Below, in pieces: positions 37,201-46,705 of a DNA stretch of 64,000 bases. The notes beneath the pieces are model-generated. The model worked only from the letters and a program-made list of their open reading frames with translations. It had not been told where the DNA came from and made no database searches. Position 1 is the first letter of the stretch; every line of letters begins with the position of its first letter. The stretch covers positions 22,230,001 through 22,294,000 of the forward strand of contig NC_081819.1 in NCBI RefSeq assembly GCF_030704535.1, written 5' to 3'. The translations under genes and the position numbers were made by a program. The stretch comes from Vitis vinifera. Taxonomy: Eukaryota; Streptophyta; Magnoliopsida; Vitales; Vitaceae.

Positions 37201-40200
37201 ATAGCCTAGAATTAGGAATGCTGGTAGAAATATCTGCTTCAAATTTGGTGTGAAATTTGATGGTCTAATTCTCTCCTGACAAGTTATCTTATCTACCAAG
37301 TATTCCTGATGTGGCATGGCAATGCAATTAGTTGCACCTGTGACCTGTATCTTTGAACTTTCTGCTATGAAGCTTCATGTTAAGGATCATAAGATTCTGC
37401 TTTCCTTATCCTCTCCTGAACTAAAATTTATGCCTATGCCTGAGGTTCAAGACTCTTGGAAAAGTGCCAAAAAGGCAACTTTCTGCTATGAAGCTTCATG
37501 TTAAGGATCGTAAGATCCAGCTTTTCTTATCCTCTCCTGAACTAAAATTCATGCCTATGCCTGAGGTTCAAGACTCTTGGAAAAGTGTAAAAAAGCGTGT
37601 GCTGATATCTTAAAAATAAGCCCACTATTGGCACTCTTTTTTCTTTAACCTTGGATCTATAACCTCATTTGCAATAAGACCAACATCCAATAGGTCTGCC
37701 TTCCACAAACGTGTGCTGATAAACTGAAATAACTTTTTCCACCCCTTTTTTGAGCCTATTAGCCAAGACTTTTTCTAGGAGCTTTATATAATCCCCCAAC
37801 TAAGCTGATGGGATGTAAAGTCTTTCAGGTCCTCTGCTCCGTCTTTCTTTGGAATCAAAATCAGAGAGTGACATTTAAGCTTCCATAGAAAATCATAACT
37901 ACATATTCAAAAAGTTTGTTATTGTGGATTTTGAGATGAACCTGTAAATTAAACTCATTTTGTTACATTGAACCTTTTAAAACTCTACTATTCAATCTTT
38001 TTAAAACTTTAGTATTCAATGTTTTCATATGATATGATATCGGTTAACCTCTTTTATTCCTACTATCTTTCATGAACTGAATTCTATATTACTCTATATT
38101 TCATGCTTCTAATATGTATCTATATGCGTATATATTTTTCTATTCATTTTTCACTATATAAAATAACTTAAGATACATGATACTATGCAATATATGATGC
38201 GGAAAAATAAAATAGCCATACACAATATTTTTTATGAGTTAACAATTCTGCATTGTATATCAAGGCGATGTTAATTAGCCCCATCATGACTTTGCTTCAG
38301 GTAAAAGAAATGCCCAATGTATTGATTCTTCCACGCAGTGCAGATTATAGTGAAGAAGTTTGGATGGAGATAAGGGAGAAAACTATTTGTATATTACAGA
38401 CATATTTCTTTGATGGTGTCATTCCAAAGAATACTGTATCTGATGAGGAGGATGAGGAAAGTGAAATAGTCTATGAAAACGAACAGTTTGATAAACAATA
38501 CAAGGAAATTGCTTTGCAAGGTTCTGTTGGTGAGCAGTTGACAGATGATGTTCTTGTAAGCCCAGAAAGCTCTCAGAAAAAGGGTACTAATCAATCAAAT
38601 GAGTCTCCTAGCCAGCATCAGGGTTCAGGTTTATCTCAAAATACAACCAATCGATCTGAAGGAAAGCGCAGCAGATCAGGGAAGAAGGCCAAAAAAAGGC
38701 ATGCCCGCCAGAGATCTCTACAAAAATCAGATGATCCCTCTGCTTTAGAAAAAGAAAGCACCTCACATCGAGAAGATGACACTGCTATGAGTGGTACTGA
38801 TCAGGTGTTAAGTTCTAGCTCTCGTTTTGCTTCCCCTGAAGACTCAAGGAGTAGGAAAACACCTATAGAATCAGTACAAGAATCAACTTCAGAGCAGCTT
38901 CTAAAGTCTAGCATGAGGCTAAGCAAGCCTGGTGAAGTGCTGCTGAAAGATGGGTATGTTATAGCATTACATGCAAGAGATCGTGCTGCCCTCCATGTCT
39001 CCAGGCAAAGAGTTCAAGGTGGTGGTTGGTTCCTAGATACCATGTCAAATGTAACAAAAAGGGATCCTGCAGCACAGTTCCTCATTGCTTTCAGAAGCAA
39101 GGTTAGTTAACAGGAGTATATTTCTTTTCTGTTCAGCCTATGTTACTCTATTCAAATTTAAGGTGGCAAGTGGAAACTGGTGCATTCATTGTTATGATGG
39201 TTAACTGATAAAATTGTATGGGTGTGCCTGCTTCAGGACACAATTGGTTTGCGATCTTTTGCTGCTGGAGGAAAGTTGTTGCAGGTAATTTATACTCCTT
39301 ACAAGTTCTTATAAATCATTTGTCAAGTTCTTTAACTTGCTAAAAAAACTTTGTGAGCTCCATTTGGATCTAGGAAAGGAAAAGTAAAGGAAAGAGAAAT
39401 GCTGAAAATTACTTACAATGCATTCTTCTTTCAAACTATTTGTCATTCTCCTCTCCTTTCCAAGATTCAAACATTTGCCTAAACAAGGTTGATTGGCTGT
39501 GGGATTGGATATGATTTGGAATTACATTTATGTGAAATGCAATCATTTTTCTGGATTGAGTACACGAAGATTTAGACTTTACATGCATTATCTAGGTTCA
39601 TTCCAAGAAGTCTAATTTGGAGCTAAAAAATATATTTATAATAGGTCATTGATGTTTGTTTCCTCCTGGAGGATGTGAATTATAAATTTTTTATTTTGCT
39701 TATTTACCCTCTCTCTCTCTTCCCCCCCCTCCCCCCTCTGGGGTCAGTAAGTGGAGGGGACCATTGACATTTTAGCATTAGCACTTCTGGTTGAAATCTG
39801 GGAGTTTATGCACAAAATGTGGATTCTAACTCATGATCCATGCAATAACAGTTGTTTGACAACCAGTTCTTGGTCCACATGATGGCAGTTGTTTGACAAT
39901 GAGTTCTGGGCAGTATTTCTGGTAACAAATTAACAGTTTGCTTTTGCCAATTCTCTATTTGGTAAAAGAGGTCAAAGAAAAATGAAAGCAAAATACATTT
40001 GGATCCTTTTGAGTTTGAAAGTGTTTTATATTTTCACTCTCAAAGTTTATACTTCTATTTTGCCATTATGTACTTGGTTATTACCACAACAAAAGTGATC
40101 TAATGCATATGATGGGTTTTAATATTTGAACAATAATTTTCATAAGATGCTGCATGTAAATTATATGTAGTCATACTGATGTTTATATTCTTTAGGGAAT

Positions 40201-41545
40201 ATAGTATAATTATATTTTGATGATGCAGATAAATAGAAGAATGGAATTTGTATTTGCCAGTCACAGCTTTGATGTTTGGGAGAGTTGGATGTTGGAAGGT
40301 TCTTTGGAGGAATGTAGGTTGGTCAACTGTAGAAATCCATTGGTAAGCTCCTTGCTTGACTTAAAGATTCAATATTGCCTAATTGGGTTCAGTTATAAAT
40401 CCTCCTAACAATAAACTTTTTATCATTTTGAACATAGATGACCAACTCCCTGAAATACTCTATTGGTCCATAGCACCTATATGCATATATGCACTTATTC
40501 ATGTATAATATAATGTTTCAACTGTATGCATATGGATTCTCAAAATATCACAAGCCACCCAAATAGCTGTTTTGATTACTTCTATTGCCTTTTAAGATAG
40601 TTGATTGGACACACACAAAATATCTTGAACCACCCAAACAGCTGTTGTGATAGTGCTTCCCTCGAAAGGGAAGTTCATAAATCATAAGATGAATGCTCAT
40701 GTCCCAATCCTGATGATCAAAATTTGTCTTGTACTCCAAGTTCAACTCCCAAAATTGAAAGGCCATTTTTTTTTTTTTACACCTTTTTCATGGAAGTAAG
40801 GAATGAAGGTCGGTCCCCACAAGGTCCATTGGAGGACACGGGTAGTGGACTGGGAACCACAATGTCCATTTGAGTACATGATAGTGGGACTAGGAGCCAA
40901 GAGGGCAAAGCTTCAGTTACCTTGCCCAATATATATGTATGCAACTGTGCCCTAGTAACGTGTAGATCCCTTTTTCCTTTTTAATGTATGAAACCTTTCT
41001 AGAACTACAGGTTTAAATCCCAATGAGGCCCTGCTGGATGTGTACGATCAACAGGAAACCTTGACCCTTTCACTTGGAAAACCCAAGTCTTTTTCAAGCC
41101 TGTAATAGGCCCTATTCCCCCCTTAGTCAAACATTAGCAAGATAATAGATATTTATTGTCGGATATCACAGCTCCCCTCATTACAATGTGGGGGATGATT
41201 CATCACCTTCATCACTTTACAGTGGGATTTAACAACCAAGGTACTGAAGTACCACGTTTTTCTGCTCCTCCATGTTGGGACTTGGCTCACTGTAACTGGT
41301 GAGTGGTGGCTTCAAGAACCCCGACATCGTTCAATTGGCAAGGAGCTGATAGATTTCGAAATTTACGGACATTATGACCACTTACTCTTCACAATGAATA
41401 GATTGAATGCATCAACTAAAGGCTCCCATAAAATTATGATACATCACACCATTGTTTGATCAATCTGCAGGCTGTTTTGGATGTGCGAGTCGAGATTCTT
41501 GCAGCCGTTGGAGAAGAAGATGGAGTGACTCGCTGGCTTGATTAG
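28264..41545 (+). CDS. AN: ANGUSTIFOLIA, plant CtBP/BARS-like protein
   Basis: AN shapes leaf cells through cortical microtubules and acts at the trans-Golgi region and in stress granules; it resembles CtBP/2-hydroxyacid dehydrogenases. Seven exons join in frame: 28264-28863, 35381-35546, 35640-35770, 38301-39101, 39237-39284, 40229-40342 and 41471-41545, giving 644 residues (about 636 in Arabidopsis). The start is ATG at 28264. The dinucleotide-fold loop is GIVGRSASARSLATRSLAFK (residues 171-190), a departure from the standard GxGxxG. Exon 2 holds LLAASDLVSLHCTLTNET. Exon 4 opens VKEMPNVLILPRSADYSEEV and then has the plant-specific extension: an acidic stretch (SDEEDEESE), a basic nuclear-type signal KRSRSGKKAKKRHARQR (421-437) and a Ser-rich segment. 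The protein ends EDGVTRWLD. Exon 1 is strikingly GC-rich. Introns 1 and 3 carry LINE remnants. Confidence 0.97.
29775..33180 (+). mobile_element. 5'-truncated, decayed LINE in AN intron 1
   Basis: A non-LTR retrotransposon in the sense direction. Traces run in order: the linker after the endonuclease (FRLKNMWLKKGGFKDLLKGW-like, about 29,780), reverse transcriptase part 1 (DFNPISLVGNMYKVLTKVLT, near 30,600), a foreign insertion of about 0.85 kb, RT part 2 (CKLDIEKAYDHVNWNFL, near 31,660), the catalytic box, an RT zinc-binding region (SDGRKVKFWKNKWCKDEPL, near 32,730) and an A-rich tail at about 33,160-33,180. The catalytic FADD box reads FAGD (codon GGT at 31,994), and there are several stops and frameshifts. 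The endonuclease part is absent. It cannot be active. Confidence 0.85.
30796..31650. mobile_element. Unidentified 0.85-kb insertion inside the LINE
   Basis: The LINE reading frame stops after DSVLKSHAQ and resumes at HVCKLDIEKAYD, where intact relatives have only a few residues between. The insert starts with ATTGATAACCGAGTTAAAAT, has a purine-rich, internally repetitive stretch (30,880-31,150) and an AT-rich second half. Exact ends and class are unresolved. Confidence 0.55.
33800..33822. repeat. TATC/GT microsatellite
   Basis: (ATCT)n followed by (GT)n, directly next to the 3' end of the minus-strand LINE fragment. Confidence 0.85.
33823..34870 (-). mobile_element. 5'-truncated LINE fragment, minus strand, AN intron 1
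   Basis: Read on the minus strand from about 34,865: WKKQYIHKGGRLTLIRSTLS, then SLPLYFVSLFSILRKVRLRL and EKIQNDFLWG, the typical segment after the RT core of plant LINEs. The zinc-binding region follows in broken frames, and an AT-rich 3' tail ends near 33,823. Its 3' end faces that of the plus-strand LINE at 33,180. Confidence 0.8.
35800..36080 (-). mobile_element. LINE 3'-tail fragment in AN intron 3
   Basis: Resembles the tail of the minus-strand LINE at 33.8 kb: AATAATAATAATG/ATTATTTGGATAAGC at the A-rich end, then CAAAGCACACAAGATATATG and CCTCCCCTTACTTACAACC. No reverse transcriptase part remains. Confidence 0.55.
37356..37596 (+). repeat. 121-bp tandem duplication in AN intron 3
   Basis: AACTTTCTGCTATGAAGCTT begins at 37,356 and again at 37,477. 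The two copies differ at only a few positions over about 118 bases. It abuts a LINE RT fragment. Confidence 0.9.
37600..37890 (-). mobile_element. LINE reverse-transcriptase fragment in AN intron 3
   Basis: On the minus strand the broken frames include KVLANRLKKGVEKVIS, HTFVEGR and ANEVIDPRLKKKEC. This is the same RT region as RT part 1 of the LINE in intron 1 but from a different copy. Frameshifted and dead. Confidence 0.75.
39335..39575 (+). repeat. Dispersed repeat, copy in AN intron 5
   Basis: Contains GAGCTCCATTTGGATC, AAAGAGAAATGCTGAAAATTA, CCTCTCCTTTCCAAGATTC and TTTGGAATTACATTTATGTG. A closely related sequence in the same order lies in RVE intron 2 (47,755-48,010). The first 120 bases have imperfect inverted ends, as in a MITE. 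Confidence 0.7.
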
Positions 41546-42534
41546 TTTTGCGGTCACACGCCCAACCTATGAGGTTTGCAACACTTTAAAACAGCTTTGT
41601 GGTTGTAAAGCATTCAATTTTTAATCCTGTTTTATCTCTGATTTTGTATTGTGTTTCTTGATTTTGCTTCATTTGCTTCCCTAGTTGTTGTGAAATGTGT
41701 TTTTATAATTCTACGAGACATTTCTCATGGTTTCATTATGCACTGAGCTTCTTCTTCAATATATATATATTCATTTTTGTCCATTATATATATATAAATT
41801 TAAAGTATATATAAATTTAAAGTTGGACATGTCATATCTTTTAGAAGCGAACGGCACCACGCAACCTTAGGATAAAGGTAATGATGGTTGCGTGGCATGT
41901 AAACTTTGCTTGAGGCGCACTCTTCCGCCCTAGTTCAACTCTAATTTAAAATCTTATTCTTAGGATTATCTCCAGGATCAGTGTTCTACTTATCTGATCT
42001 GGTAGCCTAGCCCCAGCCCTCATGAAATAAAAGAATAAAAAAATATAAAAAATCTCCTAGTGTGTGCTCTGGAGTCGGGACCACCACACACCCCCCAACA
42101 GAAGAAAGCCAAACACAAGTTGATTCATTCGGTGAATCCAAGGAGAGGCGGAGGGAATTTAGAACTACACGCCTGGCATCTTCCTTTTAACCCAACTTTC
42201 ACTCCATTTACAATCAAGCTTAGTCCCTTTCTTTCTAACTCTTTCCTTTTCTTCTTCTTTCTCCTGCTTTGGTCTGAGGAACCCTCCCTCCCCCTCCTAT
42301 GCCCTATGGGGTCCCTCCCTCCCTCCCTCCCTCCCTCCCATTCCCTATGGGGTCCCTCCCTCCCTCCTTTTATTCCAATGGATATTTCCAAAAGGGATCT
42401 TTCATGTCTTTCCTCCGCACCAAAAGTTGTACATCCCCCTTCCCACCCTCTTTCGCATTCTTTGAATTCGTATTATCCCTTTTTTGGTAGGTTTTATGTT
42501 TTGCTTGGCCCTAGAGTAAAAAAGAAAGAAATAT
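41546..42534. other. Spacer after AN with a CCCT-repeat block
   Basis: The first few hundred bases probably hold the AN 3' untranslated region. A block at about 42,180-42,420 has (CCCT)n runs around CCCTATGGGGTCCC; a diverged second copy lies at 44,330-44,560. Open frames across the CCCT run are products of the simple repeat. Confidence 0.6.
42290..42370 (+). repeat. (CCCT)n tetranucleotide tract, two runs
   Basis: CTATGGGGTCCCTCCCTCCC occurs twice, near 42,304 and 42,347, each followed by CCCT repeats. Confidence 0.9.
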
Positions 42535-42775
42535 AGTATATGTAACGATTTGCTCGCAATCGTGTAAATATTGTCCGTTTTAGACCCAAAGGGGTCCCTC
42601 ACAGTTTTAAAAGTCGTCTATAGGGTTATGAGGGGTGTAAATATTGTCCGCTTTTAACCCAAAGGGGTCATCATAACTTTAAAACACGTTTATAGGATTA
42701 CGAGGAGTCCATATTTACATAACGTCAGGAACTTTCCTCCCTATTCGATGTGGGATGTCGCAGTATAAGTGTGTT
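42535..42775. mobile_element. Interspersed repeat ending in CGATGTGGGATGTCGCA
   Basis: Starts near GTAACGATTTGCTCGCAATC and has an internal direct repeat: GTGTAAATATTGTCCG...ACCCAAAGGGGTC at about 42,563 and 42,636. It ends with TTTCCTCCCTATTCGATGTG and GGATGTCGCA. This style of sequence (ATTGTCCGCTTT ... CGATGTGGGA) is widespread in dicot genomes; I do not know its class with certainty. Confidence 0.5.
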
Positions 42776-43078
42776 TATTGTAGAGAGAAAATGCAACACA
42801 AAGAAGTGAGCTAAAATAAAAGAAAATGAGAAATTAAAGGCTATGTTTGGTAACTATTTTTAAAAATAGTTGTGAAAATAATTTTTGTAAAATAAATGTC
42901 TACTTAGGAATTTCAAATATTTTTAATATATTTTTTATGTTTTTAAATATATTTTAAAAATAAATTTTATATGTAGGGTTTTATTTTTTAAATTTATATA
43001 ATTATTTTTTAAAAACATAGATAAAAAAAAATTAAAAATAATTAATAGATGTTATTTGAAAACACTTTGTTTATAAAA

Positions 43079-43717
43079 AAAATATAAAAATAATTTATGT
43101 ACTTTAAAATCTATTTTTTATCATTCTCTTTTACTTTTTTTTTCATGAATTCTTTGAAGATCAAACATTACCTTACAGGTTTTTAAAGCAATTTTAACAG
43201 TTTTTTTTAATTTAGAAAACATGTTTTATGTAGTTTTTAAGAATATGTTTTGAAAATGGGTTATTTAATTAGACATGTCTTTTATGGAGGAGTAGTATGA
43301 TAAATGTCTAAAATTTTGAAAAATATTATGTAAACTTTTCCATTACAAGTGCAGAATATGTTTAAAAAAGAATAGATGAAAAAAATTAGTTTTTCAAAAT
43401 ATAAAAATAATTTATGTACTTTAAAATCTATTTTTTATCATTCTTTTTTACTTTTTTTTTTTTCATGAATTCTTTGAAGATCAAACATTACCTTACAGGT
43501 TTTTAAAGCAATTTTAACAGTTTTTTTTAATTTAGAAAACATGTTTTGTGTAGTTTTTAAGAATATGTTTTGAAAATGGGTTATTTAATTAGACATGTCT
43601 TTTATGGAGGAGTAGTATGATAAATGTCTAAAATTTTGAAAAATATTATATAAACTTTTCCATTACAAGTGCATAATATCTTTAAAAAAGAATAGATGAA
43701 AAAAAATTAGTTTTTCT
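43079..43717 (+). repeat. 317-bp tandem duplication
   Basis: AATATAAAAATAATTTATGT starts at 43,081 and again at 43,398. The copies share CATGAATTCTTTGAAGATCA and GACATGTCTTTTATGGAGGA and differ at only a handful of bases, so the event is recent. Confidence 0.9.
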
Positions 43718-43899
43718 ATTTGATTTTTGAAACAAAGTTTTGTTTCTTAACTATTTTTCAATTGTTTAACAAATCCTTTTAACTTCTATTTCCATGCATA
43801 AAGGATAATCTTAATATTTTAAATTTTGCATTAAATTTGATTTACCTTACATTTTACAAGCATTACTAAGTTAGGTTTAATTGATGGAATATGATAGGA

Positions 43900-43904
<5 letters not shown>

Positions 43905-43940
<36 letters not shown>
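43905..43940. repeat. (AT)n microsatellite
   Basis: About 36 bases of uninterrupted AT dinucleotide. Confidence 0.95.
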
Positions 43941-43945
<5 letters not shown>

Positions 43946-44329
43946 TAAAATGAAAATAATATTACATTCCAATATTTACTATTAAAAAAATATGAAATTT
44001 CTCTTATGTTTAATCACAATTATGATTAAAATATTTAAAATTTATATATTAAATAATACATATATTATTATTATTATTTTATAATATATTTTATGTATTT
44101 TTTTTCAGTTTTTTTAACTCACGAATTTAATTTTTAATCAAAATATTTTATTTTGTAAAATAAGTAATATATAAAATAAAATTTGATATATATATATATA
44201 TGTGGGATATCTTAATTTATAATTAATATATTCTATGAATAAGACATATAAAAATAATAATAAATAATATATTTCATAATTCTAAGTGTATTATGCTATC
44301 AACCAAAATAGAATTATTCCCTCTACCAC

Positions 44330-44560
44330 ATCTTTCCTTTTCTAACACAACTTTCTCTTCCTCCACCCACACTTCCCTTCATTTGCAGTTTGCAGCTAGG
44401 CTTAGCTAATTCTTTCCTTTTTTTTGTCTGAGGAATCCCTCAATCCAATCCATATGATATTATGGGGCCCTCCCTCCCTCCCTCCTTTCCCTATATTTGA
44501 ACCTTCCTTTTCCTATATTCCTATGGATACTTCCAAAGGGGATATTTCTTGCTATGTTTG
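44330..44560 (+). repeat. Second copy of the CCCT-repeat block
   Basis: Shares with 42,180-42,420 the order TTCTTTCC, GTCTGAGGAA, CCCT, TATGGGG, (CCCT)n and TCCTATGGATACTTCCAAA. Diverged, and cut at its right side by a family A MITE. Confidence 0.6.
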
Positions 44561-44990
44561 GTTGTCGACAAATTCGAGGGAAAATACAATAGAAAGGAAA
44601 TGGAGAGAAAAATTAAAAATAAATAAAAAATAAGTTTAAAGTTAATAAATTATTTTTATATAATACTTCAAACTCATTTAAATTAAATAACTTGAAAACA
44701 TATAAATTTTTAATTAACTTGATATTTTTTAATAGGATAACCAAATATGAGAAAATCATTTTCGTTAAGTTATTTTGGTTTCCTATAAAATTTGAGGGAA
44801 AATGCGAAGGAAAAAAAAGAAAAATAAAAAATGGGTTTAAATTTAATAAATAATTTTTATATATTTTTTTATTAAATAATTTAAATATATATAAATTTTA
44901 AACTAATTTTAATTATATTTGATTTTCTATAATAGAATCAAGTATAAGAAAATCATTTTCTTTAATATTTTTTATTTTTATTTTCTTACC
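44551..44990. mobile_element. MITE family A, two adjoining copies
   Basis: The first copy starts GCTATGTTTGGTTGTCGAC at 44,551. A second start, TTATTTTGGTTTCCTATAAA, lies near 44,767. Both carry GAGAAAATCATTTTC or its variant near their right ends. Confidence 0.55.
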
Positions 44991-45428
44991 CTTATCTTTC
45001 CTGTATACAAAATATTGTACATCCCTTTTCCCACAAAATCTTGATGGCAAATTTGATTTTTCAAAATTTTGAGAAAAGAAAATAAACCACACTTTTATAT
45101 AAAAATTAAAATTAATTAAAAGAAATAACCGCTTCACTTATTTTAATTTTTATATAACAAATTATTTTTATTACAACTAAGTGCATAATATCTTTATTGA
45201 AAAAAAAATCACAAAAATTATTCTTTTTTATATTCGAATTTTGAAGTTGGGTTTTTTAACTTAACTGTTTTTAAAAACCTATTTCCCAGGAGTTGTAGAG
45301 TTGAACAAATCCTTCTTTTTGCCACACATAAAAAATGTAATTTTAATAATTTAATTTTTTCATTACCTTTTTATTATCGATAATAAGTTACTCCATAAAT
45401 GTTTTTTAAAAAAAATATTATAAATTTG

Positions 45429-45527
45429 GTAGTGATTCTAATAAGCGTTTTTAATCATTTTAATCCTTAAAAAAATATAAATTTTCAAGTGTTAGGAACA
45501 CAAGAAGCATTTCTTAAAACCACTATC
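45429..45527. mobile_element. MITE family B, copy 3
   Basis: Arms GTAGTGATTCTAATAAGCG and GCATTTCTTAAAACCACTATC. Confidence 0.55.
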
Positions 45528-45664
45528 AAATAAATTCTAAGTGATTTTTCAAACACTAAAAATGATTTTTATATTTTTTAAAATATATCTTAAATTTTAT
45601 CAAATATCTCATTTTTTTTTTCAAAAACATTTTTTATGTGAAAAATAATTTAGAGATCATTTGA

Positions 45665-45758
45665 CAATGATTTTAGTAAACTTTTTTAATATTTCTAATA
45701 CTTGAAAATTTTTATAATTTAAGTATTAAAAATGCTAAAAACGTTTTATAAAATCACT
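45665..45758. mobile_element. MITE family B, copy 4
   Basis: Arms CAATGATTTTAGTAAAC and ACGTTTTATAAAATCACT. Confidence 0.55.
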
Positions 45759-45801
45759 CACAAATTAGTTTTTATACTGTCAAATGAATTTTTGTATGAC
45801 T

Positions 45802-45897
45802 AACAATGATTTTAAAAAGTGTTTCTAAACTTTCTAATACCTAAATTTTTATCTTTCAAGTACTAGAAACATTAAAAACATTTCATAAAACTACTGT
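45802..45897. mobile_element. MITE family B, copy 5
   Basis: Arms ACAATGATTTTAAAAAGTG and ACATTTCATAAAACTACTGT. Third of three copies within 500 bases. Confidence 0.5.
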
Positions 45898-45899
45898 GA

Positions 45900-46705
45900 A
45901 ACATAAATCAAATTCAAAAGCACTTAACACATGATAAACTATTGTTTGTTTGCCCCTTAATAACTAATTTTAAATAATTTATAAACCAACTCATATAAAT
46001 AAACCGAAAAAATGGATGAAAATCAAATACTAGAGTATACTAAATTGGTGTTCATATTGAATAAAAAAAATCAAAATATTTGATATTTTTTATTAAAATA
46101 AAAATAACTTACTAATATCAACTAATATAATTAAAATAAACCTAAAAATTATTAATAATAAATTTATTTTAGTTAATATTAATTGATATTAATAAATTAT
46201 TTTTATTTAAATAAAAAAATTAAATATTTTGACTTTTTCTATTTTAACAATAAACATTAAAAATTCTTATATTAACGGGTTTTAGTATCTAAAATATAGT
46301 TAGTTGTTGAAAATTATGAATATAATTTTTTTTAAAAATATATTATTTGCTTGTACGGAATAATACTTTTCCCACGCTAAAAGTATACAGCAATTTACTA
46401 GGGAAGGTAAAGTCAAACACGCGCAAGTAGAGTAAAATCGTAGACTCGATCTGTTTCAGAATTGCGCAACGTGTAAGGTCATTAAAGATACATGTGTCGG
46501 CATCGTAGCAGCGCCACCCCACCAGCACCACCAGCACCACCGCCACATCCCCCATCACTATACATAAACTCGAGTCACCAATTCAAACCTCACATTTTCT
46601 CTGCTTTCCACCTACGATTCTAACCATCCAAACACACCACAAAAAAAATTTTAATTTGAAAAAAACACGAATTTAAAAACCCTGCTTCGTTTTGTGCTCT
46701 ATTCT
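45900..46705. promoter_or_regulatory. AT-rich spacer and upstream region of the RVE gene
   Basis: AT-rich to about 46,360, then more balanced, with a CCACC/CACCAGCACC-rich run at 46,510-46,550 and a leader before the ATG at 46,706. I looked for the evening element AAAATATCT and did not see it here. Confidence 0.4.

Noticed and set aside
42060..42536. 158-codon Pro/Ser-rich frame
   Set aside because: Created by (CCCT)n repeats; no conserved words and no splice partners.
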